Below, one piece after another: positions 53,565 to 62,804 of a stretch of 64,000 nt of DNA. Position 1 is the first letter of the stretch; every line of letters starts with the position of its first letter. The notes beneath the pieces were generated by a model, which saw only the letters and a list, made by a program, of their open reading frames with translations, was not told the DNA's origin and made no database searches. A program made the translations under genes and the position numbers. Location of the stretch: NCBI GenBank assembly GCA_016793165.1, contig JAEULA010000074.1:50873-114872 (forward strand), in the 5' to 3' direction. This DNA is from Alphaproteobacteria bacterium (lineage in GTDB: Bacteria; Pseudomonadota; Alphaproteobacteria; CACIAM-22H2).

Positions 53565-55799
53565 TCACCCGAACGGCGTCGGGTCGGCGAAGCGCTGGAC
53601 GACGTTCGTCATCATCCGCGTCAGCAGGTTGTCGTAGCCGTCGATCGGCAGCGAGCCGACGAAGTTCATCGAGCCGACCGAGAACACCGCCCCGCCGGCG
53701 GGCGTCTCGAAGAACACCATGTCGGCCCGGATCAGCTTCTCGAGCGGCAGCGGCCAGTAGTGGTCGAGCCGATCCTCGTTGACGGGCTTGAACTGCGGAT
53801 GGTCGACCACCGCGGATGCGACGACCAGTGCGTGGCGCGGCGTGCCGAGACGGAAATCGGCGCGATCGAGCTCGTGGCCCGCGGCACCGCCGCCCATGTA
53901 GCCGCGCTCGCCGAGCTGCGCGCCCGGCCTGAGCTCGGACTCCAGCCCCTTGCGGATGAACGCGGCGCGCGGGTCGTTCATCGCGTCGTTCACCGTGTAG
54001 GGGAAGCCGAGATAGATGCCCTGCGCGGAGAAGCCGTTGCCGACCAGCTTGTGGGCCGGCCGGCCCACGCGCCGCCACAGCCCGCCATAGCTGCCGTCGA
54101 AGGCGTGATAGCTCTCGCCGACCTCGGTCGCCCAGGTGCGGATTCCGCCTTCGGCGCGGCGCACCTCCAGTGCGTAAGGCGCCTCCTTGTGGAACACGGT
54201 CTTCCAGTAGAAGCCGTTGCCGCCGAGATACATGAGCCGGCCGCCGCGGGCGAGATGGCCCTCGAGCCCGTCGAGCATCTCGGTCGTGTGGTACTCGGGA
54301 TGCTGGCAGGTGATGACGAGGTTGTAGGCCTTGAGCAGTTCGACGCCCTCGGCATGCAGGTCGTGGTCGGTAATGACGTCGTGCGCGATGCCTTTGCGGG
54401 TGAGCCAGTCGATCACGTAGCTGTCGACGTTCACCCAGTAGCAGCCCGAGCCGTACTCCGCGGGATCCATCATCTCGAAATGGTTCACGCGCTTGTCGAT
54501 CATCGGCCGAGCCATCGTCGCGACCGACACGCCGCTGCCGTCGGAATGGTAGTTGTAGGGCGACAGGCCGAGCTCGGGGTTCTCGTCCGGCGTGTGCTGG
54601 ATCGCGCCCCACTCCTTCGCCCGCGCGATGTTCTGCCGGCCCCAGCCCGGGCGCACGAAATTGCTGTAGATGTGGTAGCTGACCGTCGGCAGCAGGATCG
54701 CCACCTTTGCCTTGGGCGCGCCGGCGCCGGGGCGCACCACGAACGGCACGTTGTCGAAGCCGTTGGCGCTCTTGAGATGCACCGCGTAGAGCCCGGAGGG
54801 CCAGTCGGCCGGGATCGCGAACTCCAGCGACGGCGTCCAGCCGACATCGCCGAGATCGTCGTCGTGGAAATGGATCGCGCCCCATTCCTGCGGACGATGC
54901 GTCCAGCGATGCTCGGCGCCGGACCAGCCGGCGCCGGTCATCGCGCGGGTCGGCATGTTCTGCGTCCGGCCGTGGAAGCCGCCGGGGCCGACATCGGTGA
55001 CCGACAGCGTGTCGATGCCGATCGCGAAGTCCCAGCAGGCGACGAGCCCCGCCTCACCGCTGCGCGGAACCGCCCCGCGCTGCTGGCCGAGCGCGGCCTC
55101 GACCATCGCGCCGGCCCAGACCGTCGGGCGCTCGAGCTTGCCGTTGTAGTGGCAGGACGGCTTGCCCGCGACGTCGGACGGCACGAGCGCCGCGAGGCAC
55201 GCGCGCCCGGCGCCGAGGCCGGGCAGCGCCGCCAGAGTCGTCGAGATCGACCCTTCGTCGTCGAAGGTCGGATGGATCTCGCGCGCGCGCTGGCCGACGC
55301 CGAGCGTCTTCGCGGCGCGATCGACGACGAGCCACACGTCGTACCACGCGCGCTCGAGGAACTTCTTGCCGGTTGCGACGCGCGCGGTCTTGCCGGCGAC
55401 GGTCAGCGTCGCGGTGGCGCCATCCGGCTCCACGTCGAGGCTCAGCGACACGCCGTCGGTGCCGATCCAGCTCACCAGGCTCTGGCGGCCCTTGGCCGGG
55501 GTCGTCGGCCAGATCGTCGCGCAGATCACCAGCCGGTCGCCGGCGGCCGCAAGATCGAGCGACGGGATCTCGATCCAGGAACCGAGATGGGTGCGCTGGT
55601 CCTTGCCGGCATGCGTGCCGGCCAGCGGATGCGCCATCGGGGTCTCGCGATAGCCGGGCCCGCGGGGATTGGGATCGCCGCACTGGATGCGCGCGAAGCG
55701 TGCCTCGAACGGAGCGCCGTCGCGCGAACTCACCATCAGCTTGATCGTCTCGCCCGGCTTGGCGCTCCACCGATCCACGTAACCCAGCAACGGATGCAT
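53565..55799 (-). CDS. dimethylformamidase large-subunit homologue
   Basis: 744 residues, similar in length to the large subunit of N,N-dimethylformamidase (about 762). The known enzyme uses iron held by two Tyr and one Glu. Candidates here are Glu502, with His500, in CQHPEYHTT, and Tyr residues in VSYHIYSNF (375, 378) and SPYNYHSD (415, 417). The N-terminal third looks like a beta-rich LamG/polysaccharide-like domain. No small-subunit gene is adjacent, so it is an orphan. The substrate may be another N-substituted amide. It leads a minus-strand group with the amidohydrolase and aldolase genes. Confidence 0.85.
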   Translation of the reverse strand: MHPLLGYVDRWSAKPGETIKLMVSSRDGAPFEARFARIQCGDPNPRGPGYRETPMAHPLAGTHAGKDQRTHLGSWIEIPSLDLAAAGDRLVICATIWPTTPAKGRQSLVSWIGTDGVSLSLDVEPDGATATLTVAGKTARVATGKKFLERAWYDVWLVVDRAAKTLGVGQRAREIHPTFDDEGSISTTLAALPGLGAGRACLAALVPSDVAGKPSCHYNGKLERPTVWAGAMVEAALGQQRGAVPRSGEAGLVACWDFAIGIDTLSVTDVGPGGFHGRTQNMPTRAMTGAGWSGAEHRWTHRPQEWGAIHFHDDDLGDVGWTPSLEFAIPADWPSGLYAVHLKSANGFDNVPFVVRPGAGAPKAKVAILLPTVSYHIYSNFVRPGWGRQNIARAKEWGAIQHTPDENPELGLSPYNYHSDGSGVSVATMARPMIDKRVNHFEMMDPAEYGSGCYWVNVDSYVIDWLTRKGIAHDVITDHDLHAEGVELLKAYNLVITCQHPEYHTTEMLDGLEGHLARGGRLMYLGGNGFYWKTVFHKEAPYALEVRRAEGGIRTWATEVGESYHAFDGSYGGLWRRVGRPAHKLVGNGFSAQGIYLGFPYTVNDAMNDPRAAFIRKGLESELRPGAQLGERGYMGGGAAGHELDRADFRLGTPRHALVVASAVVDHPQFKPVNEDRLDHYWPLPLEKLIRADMVFFETPAGGAVFSVGSMNFVGSLPIDGYDNLLTRMMTNVVQRFADPTPFG

Positions 55800-55944
55800 C
55801 GCCCCTTCCCCCCATTCGATTGACCGCCCCGACGGGCCTCGGTCATCATCTTGCCACGGAGCGCGCTCGCGCAGGGGAGTTGCCCGCGGGCATGAGGGGC
55901 ATGCAGCCGGCGCGGGTCCCGCGCTCGATCAAGGGGAGAATCGG

Positions 55945-57525
55945 ATGATCACGATCAGCAACAGCCTACGCACGACGGCGCTTGCCGCCGCGACGCTCGC
56001 CGCCTTCACGGCGACCGCCTCGGCGCAGGGCTTCGAGTGCCCGCGCAAGGGCGGCGACTTCGTCTTCGCGCTCGAAGCGAAGGTGGCGACGCTCGACCAG
56101 CACGCGACCAACGCGGCCGCGCCGCGCAACGTCACCATGAACATCTTCGAATCGCTGCTGACGCGCGACGAGGGGATGAACCCGATGCTCGAACTCGCGG
56201 AGTCCGTGAGCGAGAGCCCGGACAAGCTGACCTACAGCTTCAAGATCCGGCAGGGCGCGAAGTTCCACAACGGCGCCGACCTGACCTCGGCCGACGTGCT
56301 CGCCTCGTTCGAGCGCTACAAGCGCGTCGGCATCGACCGCTCGATCTTCGACGTGATCGAGAAGTGGGAGGCGCCGGACCCGGCGACCTTCACGGTCACG
56401 CTGAAGCAGGCCCGCCCGACCTTCATGGAGACGTTCTCGGCCTTCACGACGCCGATCGTCATTATCCCGAAGGAGCACAAGGACGCCGCGCCCAACCAGC
56501 TGCCGATCATCGGCTCGGGTCCGTTCCAGCTCGTCGAGTTCGTCGGCGACAGCCACATCAAGATCAAGCGATTCGACGGCTACAAGGCCGACACGCGCCA
56601 CAAGGACGTGATGGGCTTCGGCGGCACCAAGACCGCGTGCCTCGACACCGTCACCTTCCGCATGATGACCGAGCCCGCGGCGCGAATCGCGGCGCTCGAG
56701 GCCGGCGAGGTGCACGGCGTCGAGGACGTCCCGACGCTGATGCAGAAGCGGCTGGCGGGCAGCAGCGCCATCAAGCTGGTGCGGCTCGACAGCTTCTGGC
56801 TCCACGTCACCTATCCGAACTTCTCCTTCCCGCCGACGGACAATCCGAAGGTGCGCCAGGCGGTCCAGGCTGCGCTGGACATGGAGGAGCTGATGGAGGC
56901 GGCGAGCGACGGCGCGTTCAAGCTGCACCATGCCCTGCAGTTCAACGGCAGCGCCTACTACTCCGACGTCGGCAAGGAGCTCTACAACCAGAAGAACAAG
57001 GAGAAGGCCAAGCGGCTGCTTCAGGAGGCCGGCTACAAGGGCGAGAAGATGATCCTGATGACCAACCGCGACTACAAGAGCATGTACGACACCGCGGTGG
57101 TCATGGCCGAGCAGCTCAAGGCCGTGGGCATCAACGCCGAGCTGCTGGTGCTCGACTGGCCGGCCGCCCTCGACAAGAGCATGAAGGACAACACCGGCTG
57201 GAACTGGTTCTTCACGGGCTGGATCACGGTCACCGCCTCGGGCGGCCAGCAGTCGCTGCGCTTCCTCGTCGAGCCGACCAACGTCCACAAGCCGAAGGAC
57301 AACAAGACCAATCCGGAGTTCAAGAAGGCCTTCGACGAGGCGGCGATCGGCGCGACCCTCGCCGAGCGCAAGGCGGCCTTCGAGCGCGGCCAGCGCATCG
57401 CCTACGACGACGTCATGGTGATCCCCATGGGCACCATGCCGAAGGTCCAGGGCCTGCGCGCGAACGTGGAGAACTTCAAGCCCTACTACATTCCGCGCAT
57501 GTCGAACGTCTGGTTGAAGAACTGA
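55945..57525 (+). CDS. orphan peptide-type ABC substrate-binding protein (SBP family 5)
   Basis: 526 residues with a signal peptide ending near Ala28 (FTATASAQG). Family 5 pattern: LDQHATNAAAPRNV, YSFKIRQGAKFHNGADLTSADV (in short runs), and NPKVRQAVQAALDMEEL. AAGGGGAGA precedes the ATG at 55945. No permease or ATPase genes follow, so it must serve components encoded elsewhere, or a shared ABC system. It diverges from the dimethylformamidase-like gene and is closed by a strong hairpin. Ligand unknown. Confidence 0.9.
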   Translation: MITISNSLRTTALAAATLAAFTATASAQGFECPRKGGDFVFALEAKVATLDQHATNAAAPRNVTMNIFESLLTRDEGMNPMLELAESVSESPDKLTYSFKIRQGAKFHNGADLTSADVLASFERYKRVGIDRSIFDVIEKWEAPDPATFTVTLKQARPTFMETFSAFTTPIVIIPKEHKDAAPNQLPIIGSGPFQLVEFVGDSHIKIKRFDGYKADTRHKDVMGFGGTKTACLDTVTFRMMTEPAARIAALEAGEVHGVEDVPTLMQKRLAGSSAIKLVRLDSFWLHVTYPNFSFPPTDNPKVRQAVQAALDMEELMEAASDGAFKLHHALQFNGSAYYSDVGKELYNQKNKEKAKRLLQEAGYKGEKMILMTNRDYKSMYDTAVVMAEQLKAVGINAELLVLDWPAALDKSMKDNTGWNWFFTGWITVTASGGQQSLRFLVEPTNVHKPKDNKTNPEFKKAFDEAAIGATLAERKAAFERGQRIAYDDVMVIPMGTMPKVQGLRANVENFKPYYIPRMSNVWLKN

Positions 57526-57538
57526 ACGGACGAGCCTG

Positions 57539-57565
57539 CTGCCGTCGCGCCATGCGCGACGGCAG
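57539..57565 (+). terminator. terminator-like hairpin after the orphan SBP gene
   Basis: Perfect 11-base inverted repeat, 57539-57549 with 57555-57565, loop CCATG. It lies 13 bases after the SBP stop. The following bases are GAACGG, so there is no T-run. Confidence 0.6.
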
Positions 57566-57691
57566 GAACGGCCGCGGCCAGGACCGGAGAGGACGAGCGT
57601 CGCGCGCGAGCGGCGGCCGCCCTTCCCGGTCCGGCATCGCCCGCCGCCGCCGTGGCCGCGGCGGTGTTGAACAGGAGGCCCGCTCGCGACC

Positions 57692-58960
57692 ATGACCACG
57701 GACCGGCCCAATCGCCTCCGCTTCCCCGACCGCGGCAGCTCCCGCGACGAGATCCGCGCCGCCCTGGCCGAGCGCCAGGCGCACGACGTTGCCCCGCACG
57801 GCGAGCGCAACTTCCGCCCCAACTACTACGTCGACGACGAGACGCTGGCGCTGATCGACGAGGTCTCGGCCAAGGTCGCCGAGCAGAACGTCCTCTATGC
57901 CGGCAGTTCCTATCCGAGCCTGAAGCAGATCGAGGCCGAGCTGGTCGAGATGGGCCTCGACCTGTTCCATGCCCCCGTCGACGCGGGCGGCACCGTCACG
58001 ACGGGCGGCAGCGAGAGCAACTTCCTCGCGCTCAAGACCGCCCGCGATCGCGCAGCCGCGATGCGTCCGCAGCCCAGCCCCTGCGAGGTCGTGCTCGCCC
58101 ATACCGCGCATCCGTCCTTCGAGAAGGCCGCGCATCTGCTGGGCGTGACGACGCGTCGCGCGACGGCGAGCGTCGACTTCCACGCCGACGTCGCGACGAT
58201 GGCCGGGCTCATCTCGCCGCGCACGATCATGATGGTCGGCTCGGCGCCGCCCGCGGCATACGGCCAGACCGATCCGATCGCCGAGCTGGCCGCGCTCGCC
58301 GCGCGGCACGACATCTGGTTCCACGTCGATTCCTGCATGGGCGGGTTCTTCCTGCCCTTCGCCAAGGCGCTCGGCGAGCCGATCCCCGATTTCGATTTCC
58401 GCGTGCCCGGCGTCTGGTCGCTCTCGGCCGACCTGCACAAGTTCGGCTACGCGCCGAAGGGCGCCTCGCTGCTGCTGCTCGCGGACCGCCGCAATCTTGC
58501 GTACCAGGAGTACCGCTTCGAGGACTGGCCGTGGGGGCTCTACGCGACGACCGGCTTCGCCGGCTCGCGGCCGGCCGCGCCGATCGTCGCCGCCTGGAGC
58601 GTCCTGCGCCATCTCGGTCGCGCCGGGTACGAGCGCGTCACGGCGCGAACCCTGGCCGTGAAGAAGAGGCTGATCGCCGGCATCCGGGCGATCCCGGGCC
58701 TCGACGTGGTCGGCCGTCCCGACGCCGCGCATTTCTTCGTCTGCTCTCCCGAGCTCGACGTCTACGCGATCGAGGAGGAGCTCACGCGCCGCGGCTGGGC
58801 CCTGGCGCGCGCGCGCCTGCCGGATTCCTTCCAGGTCTGGCCGGGCGTACCGCACGAGACGAGCGCCGACGCCTTCCTTGCGGACATGGCGGCGGCGGCC
58901 GCACTGGTGCGCGCGCGCGGCCTGCGCGCCGAGGACCGCGGCGCCGTCTACACCCGCTGA
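57692..58960 (+). CDS. PLP-dependent decarboxylase/lyase (sphingosine-phosphate-lyase-like)
   Basis: 422 residues of the group II decarboxylase fold. Conserved segments are YAGSSYPSLKQIE, GGTVTTGGSESN, WFHVDSCMGGFFLPF with the PLP-contacting Asp, and SLSADLHKFGYAPKG with the Schiff-base Lys250 in HK, as in sphingosine-1-phosphate lyases. Bacterial homologues of this size act on varied amino acids or phospho-amino alcohols. GGAGG lies 14 bases upstream of the ATG, rather far. It follows the orphan SBP gene after a hairpin. The real substrate is unknown. Confidence 0.88.
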   Translation: MTTDRPNRLRFPDRGSSRDEIRAALAERQAHDVAPHGERNFRPNYYVDDETLALIDEVSAKVAEQNVLYAGSSYPSLKQIEAELVEMGLDLFHAPVDAGGTVTTGGSESNFLALKTARDRAAAMRPQPSPCEVVLAHTAHPSFEKAAHLLGVTTRRATASVDFHADVATMAGLISPRTIMMVGSAPPAAYGQTDPIAELAALAARHDIWFHVDSCMGGFFLPFAKALGEPIPDFDFRVPGVWSLSADLHKFGYAPKGASLLLLADRRNLAYQEYRFEDWPWGLYATTGFAGSRPAAPIVAAWSVLRHLGRAGYERVTARTLAVKKRLIAGIRAIPGLDVVGRPDAAHFFVCSPELDVYAIEEELTRRGWALARARLPDSFQVWPGVPHETSADAFLADMAAAAALVRARGLRAEDRGAVYTR

Positions 58961-59069
58961 CGGCCCGCCACGCCGCGTGGCCGCCGCGCATTGCTGCGGG
59001 CCGGCATGCGGCGATAAGCTTCGCAGTGCCTCGACCGTACCGGGGCGGACGCCGTGCCAGGAGAACTCG

Positions 59070-59435
59070 ATGCCCAAGCTGCTTCGCCGATCGGTCCTTG
59101 CGCTCGCCATCGCGACGATGTCGGCGGCCGCCGGCCCCTCACTCGCGCAGACGCCGGAGGTGACCCTGTTCAAGGTCGTGTCGGCCAAGGACGAGCTCGT
59201 CATCGGGATCGCGCGCGACGAGCTCGCGGCGATGGGCGGCGGCGCGCCGGTCGAGGCGATCGCTCGGCAGATCGCCAAGGCCGGCCACATGGCCGTCTGG
59301 AACTACGCGCCGCGGCGCGATGCGCAGGGGGCCGCGCGGCTGACGCCGGTGCAGCGCGTCGTCATCTTCGCCAACGGCATCGTGCGGATCGAGCCCCACA
59401 ACGCCGACGGTCCGATCCAGCCTCCGCCGCGCTGA
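59070..59435 (+). CDS. small periplasmic protein of unknown function
   Basis: 121 residues from the ATG at 59070, with AGGAGA eight bases upstream. A signal peptide spans about 1-26 (LALAIATMSAAAGPSLAQ). The mature part has AARLTPVQRVVIFANGIVRIEP, without any enzyme motif I recognise. It lies 109 bases after the PLP-enzyme gene and 152 bases before the sugar-type ABC receptor gene. The region downstream to 59587 is plain spacer. Confidence 0.7.
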   Translation: MPKLLRRSVLALAIATMSAAAGPSLAQTPEVTLFKVVSAKDELVIGIARDELAAMGGGAPVEAIARQIAKAGHMAVWNYAPRRDAQGAARLTPVQRVVIFANGIVRIEPHNADGPIQPPPR

Positions 59436-59587
59436 GCGCCGCCGGCGCGCTCCGCCCGCGGCACGGACGCGGCCGCGACGAAACGCCCCGTCCCGCCACG
59501 CGAAACGCGCCATGGCCTCCCCCGGGGCCGCCCTCTAAGGTCGAGATGCCGCCCTGTCGCAAGGAGGGCGCGCACAAAGGGGGAAAC

Positions 59588-60991
59588 ATGTCCAAGGCCA
59601 GCTCAACGGCGGCTGCGGCCGTCCGTGCTTCGCGTCGCACAGTCCTCGCCCTGATCGCCGCCACCGCAATTGCCGCACCCGGCTTCGCCCAGAACGCGAT
59701 CCCGGGCACGAACCCGCCGCTGCGTGCCGGCAAGCCGTTCAACGGAGTGACCATCAACGTGCCGACCCAGCGCGGCTGGGCGAGCTTCGCGCCCGCGGTC
59801 GAGCGGACGAAGGAGTTCGAGGAGATGACCGGGATCAAGGTCAACTACGACATGATCCCGGGCAGTGAGATCCCGACCAAGCAGCTCCTCGCCGTGTCGC
59901 AGAAGTCGGGCGCCTACGACATCATCACGCAGCACGCGTCGTCGTTCGGCAGCTTCTTCCGCTTCCTCACGCCCATGGACGACCGCATCAGGGGCGTGTG
60001 GGGCAGCGTCGACAAGTTCGAGGACTGGCTGTTCCCGGCGCAGAAGGGCGTGCGCAACAAGGACGGCAAGCACTATTTCATCCCGTTCCACGCCAACGCG
60101 CAGATCGGCTACTACCGCAAGCAGCTGCTCGAGGATCCCGCCGAGCAGGCCGCGTTCAAGGCCAAGTACGGCTACGACCTGGCGCCGCCGACGACGATCA
60201 AGCAGGTGCAGGACATCGCCGCGTTCTTCACGCGCCCCGACAGGAACATGTACGGACTGACGGCGAACTGGGGAGAGGGCCAGGGCTTCGGCGCCTTCCT
60301 CGACTATTACAACGCCACCGGCCACAACCAGCTCGACGACAACTACAACCCGACCATGAAGTCCGGCTCGGGTCGCGCCGCCGCCGTCGCCATCCTCACC
60401 TGGATGCAGAACGCGCTCCACCGCGACAAGTTCGTCAATCCGGACTCCGCCAAGTTCCAGACCGGCCAGGTCTCGGACTACTTCCTCAGCGGCGCCTCGG
60501 CGCTCGCCTACGGCTGGCTGTCGGACTACTGGCAGTTCATGCAGAAGCCCGAGAACATCAAGCAGGTCGGTCCGGTCGGCGCGTTCCGCTTCCCGTCCTT
60601 CACCGACTCCAAGGCCGGTGGCGCCAGCTCGTGGTGGATGATGGGCATCCCGCAGGACGCCAAGAACCCCGAGGCGGCCTGGGAATACATCAAGTGGCTG
60701 CTCAACGAGCCGGTGCAGACGGCGATGGCCGCGGGCCAGCTGCCGCCGATCAAGGAGCTCGCGGTCAAGACCGCGGTCAATCCCGGCGGCATCAACCCGC
60801 GCGCGCTCTACGACGCCTTCGCCGAGGCGCGCATCGTGATCCAGGTGCCGGAGATGTCTCAGCAGCCGCGCACCAAGGGCATCGAGCTCTACACGCAGCT
60901 CATCGCCAACAAGCTCAGCCCCGAGCAGATGGTCGACGAGTACGTGGCGGAGATCGAGCGCACGATGAAGCGCGCGGGCTACGTGAAGTAG
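59588..60991 (+). CDS. sugar-type ABC transporter substrate-binding protein (SBP family 1)
   Basis: 467 residues. The signal peptide contains SRRTVLAL, a partial twin-arginine match, so Tat export is possible, and it ends around residue 33 (GFAQ). The mature protein follows family 1: RTKEFEEMTGIKVNYDMIPG, YDIITQHASSFGSFFRF, GKHYFIPFHANAQIGYYRK, and the C-terminal WMMGIPQDAKNPEAAWEYIK. GGGGGA precedes the ATG. It is followed by a hairpin and two permease genes. Family members bind carbohydrates, polyols or glycerol-3-phosphate; the ligand is not evident. Confidence 0.92.
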   Translation: MSKASSTAAAAVRASRRTVLALIAATAIAAPGFAQNAIPGTNPPLRAGKPFNGVTINVPTQRGWASFAPAVERTKEFEEMTGIKVNYDMIPGSEIPTKQLLAVSQKSGAYDIITQHASSFGSFFRFLTPMDDRIRGVWGSVDKFEDWLFPAQKGVRNKDGKHYFIPFHANAQIGYYRKQLLEDPAEQAAFKAKYGYDLAPPTTIKQVQDIAAFFTRPDRNMYGLTANWGEGQGFGAFLDYYNATGHNQLDDNYNPTMKSGSGRAAAVAILTWMQNALHRDKFVNPDSAKFQTGQVSDYFLSGASALAYGWLSDYWQFMQKPENIKQVGPVGAFRFPSFTDSKAGGASSWWMMGIPQDAKNPEAAWEYIKWLLNEPVQTAMAAGQLPPIKELAVKTAVNPGGINPRALYDAFAEARIVIQVPEMSQQPRTKGIELYTQLIANKLSPEQMVDEYVAEIERTMKRAGYVK

Positions 60992-61002
60992 CCGCGAGCG
61001 GC

Positions 61003-61033
61003 AGCGCGGCCGGATCCGACGTCCGGCCGCGCT
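61003..61033 (+). terminator. hairpin between the sugar SBP gene and its permease genes
   Basis: Perfect 12-base inverted repeat, 61003-61014 with 61022-61033, loop of seven bases, then TTCGCC. It lies 12 bases after the SBP stop and 19 bases before the permease start. This is the position of known attenuating or message-protecting hairpins in sugar ABC operons. Effect on expression is inferred. Confidence 0.6.
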
Positions 61034-61052
61034 TTCGCCTTCGCTCGCCGCC

Positions 61053-61949
61053 ATGCGCATCGCGCGGGCCCCTCGACGCGACGGAACGCGCCTCGGCTGG
61101 GCGCTGCTCGCCCTGCCTTTCGCCTACCTCGCCGTCTTCTACGCCTACCCGCTGTTCAAGGTGGTCGCGCTCAGCCTGCGCGACTTCGAGCCGGCCTACG
61201 GCACCGACGACTTCATCGGGCTCGAGAACTACCGCGAGATCTTCGGCGACCCGCGCAGCCGCGCCCACATCCTGCGCACCTTCCTCTACACCGGCGTGTG
61301 CGTGAGCGCGTCCTTCGCGCTCGGGCTCGGCTTCGCGATGCTCACCGTCGCCATCGCGCGCAACTTCGGCGAGCGCTGGGCGCGGGCGCTGCGCCAGGTG
61401 ATCATCCTGCCGATGATCTTCATCCCGGCCGCGGCCGGCGTGATGTGGTCCTTCGCCTACACCGAGCATTACGGCTGGATGAACCACCTCATCAGCCTGC
61501 TCGGCTTCCGCACCCATCCCTGGCTGGTGTCGGACGCGGCCTTCTACCTCGTGATGCTCACCGACGTCTGGGGCTGGACGCCGTTCCTCTACCTGATCCT
61601 GCTCGCGGCCCTGCAGGGCCTGCCGCCCGAGCCGATCGAGGCCGCGCGCATCGACGGCGCCAATGCCTGGCAGACCTTCCGCCACGTCGTGCTGCCGATG
61701 CTCAAGCCGGTGATCGTCGTGGCGCTGACCATCAAGACGCTCGATACCTACCGGGCCTTCGACTACCTCTGGATCATGACCAAGGGCGGGCCGGGCACGT
61801 CGTCCACGACGCTCAACCTCGCCACCTACAAGACCGCCTTCATGGACCTGCAGTTCGGCAAGGCGAGCGCCTACGGCGTCATCACCATGATCTTCCCGGT
61901 CCTGGTGGTGCTGCTGTTCCTGGCGCTGCGGCGGCGGCAGACGCCATGA
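61053..61949 (+). CDS. sugar-type ABC transporter permease (UgpA/MalF-like)
   Basis: 298 residues with six predicted helices. The cytoplasmic coupling motif is EAARIDGANAWQTFRHVVLPML, shown in part as EAARIDGANAWQ. The N-terminal helix begins LGWALLALPFAYLAVFYAYP. No obvious ribosome binding site precedes the ATG at 61053; the preceding hairpin may play a part. Its stop overlaps the next permease start by four bases. It forms the channel with the adjacent permease. Confidence 0.92.
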   Translation: MRIARAPRRDGTRLGWALLALPFAYLAVFYAYPLFKVVALSLRDFEPAYGTDDFIGLENYREIFGDPRSRAHILRTFLYTGVCVSASFALGLGFAMLTVAIARNFGERWARALRQVIILPMIFIPAAAGVMWSFAYTEHYGWMNHLISLLGFRTHPWLVSDAAFYLVMLTDVWGWTPFLYLILLAALQGLPPEPIEAARIDGANAWQTFRHVVLPMLKPVIVVALTIKTLDTYRAFDYLWIMTKGGPGTSSTTLNLATYKTAFMDLQFGKASAYGVITMIFPVLVVLLFLALRRRQTP

Positions 61950-62791
61950 GGGCGAGCCCCGCCGTCCGCGCCCTGCTGGCGCTCGCAGCACTCGGCGTCG
62001 TGCTGTGGTCGGCCTTCCCGTTCGTCTGGTACCTGCTCGTGTCGCTGACGACGCCGGGCCACATCCCGCGCCGATTCGAGATCCCGGACGTCGTGACGCT
62101 GCGCACCTACGGCGCCGTCATCTTCGGCGGCGACTTCGTCGAGGTCGGCGCCAAATTCTCGATCGTCCCGAACATCGCCAGCTCCTTCCTCGTCTCGGGC
62201 ATGACCGTGGCGCTGTGCGTCGGCATGAGCTTCGGCGCCGCCTACGCCTTCTCGCGATTCCGCGCGCGCGGCCTGGCGTTCGCCTTCAACGCGCTGCTGC
62301 TGATCCGCATGACGCCGGCGGTGTCGCTCGCGGTCCCGATCTTCCTGATGATGACCGAATACCGGCTGCTCGACACGCATGCCGGGCTGTCGCTCGTGCA
62401 CACCCTGCTCTCGCTGCCGCTGGCGATCTGGCTGATGAAGGGCTTCATGGACACGATCCCGGTCGAGCTCGAGGAGGCGGCGCGGATCGACGGCGCCTCG
62501 CTCGGCCAGATCCTGCGCCACGTCATCGCGCCGCTCGCCGCCCCCGGCATCGCGGTCACGGCGTGCTTCGTGTTCCTGGCCAGCTACATCGAGTTCATGT
62601 TCGCGCTGATCCTGTCGCGCGGCAGCGTCAACACGCTGCCGCTGGCGATCGCGGCCTACAACTCGGAGCACCAGACCTTCTACAACGAGATGGCGGCCGC
62701 CTCGTTCATCTCGATGATCCCGCTCGCCCTCTTCTTCGCCTTCGCCGGCCGCTACATGGTCGGCGGCCTGACGATGGGCGCGCTCAAGTGA
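61946..62791 (+). CDS. sugar-type ABC transporter permease (UgpE/MalG-like)
   Basis: 281 residues with six predicted helices and the coupling motif EEAARIDGASLGQILRHVI. The MalG-type segment PFVWYLLVSLTTPG follows the first helix. The ATG at 61946 overlaps the upstream stop by four bases. The ATP-binding protein expected for a complete importer is not visible up to the window edge; it may lie downstream. Confidence 0.92.
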   Translation: MRASPAVRALLALAALGVVLWSAFPFVWYLLVSLTTPGHIPRRFEIPDVVTLRTYGAVIFGGDFVEVGAKFSIVPNIASSFLVSGMTVALCVGMSFGAAYAFSRFRARGLAFAFNALLLIRMTPAVSLAVPIFLMMTEYRLLDTHAGLSLVHTLLSLPLAIWLMKGFMDTIPVELEEAARIDGASLGQILRHVIAPLAAPGIAVTACFVFLASYIEFMFALILSRGSVNTLPLAIAAYNSEHQTFYNEMAAASFISMIPLALFFAFAGRYMVGGLTMGALK

Positions 62792-62804
62792 CGGAGACCG
62801 GAGC

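Noticed and set aside
55880..55891. Palindrome TGCCCGCGGGCA before the orphan SBP gene
   Set aside because: Short GC-only palindromes are expected often in 70% GC sequence; no second copy or nearby regulator supports it.
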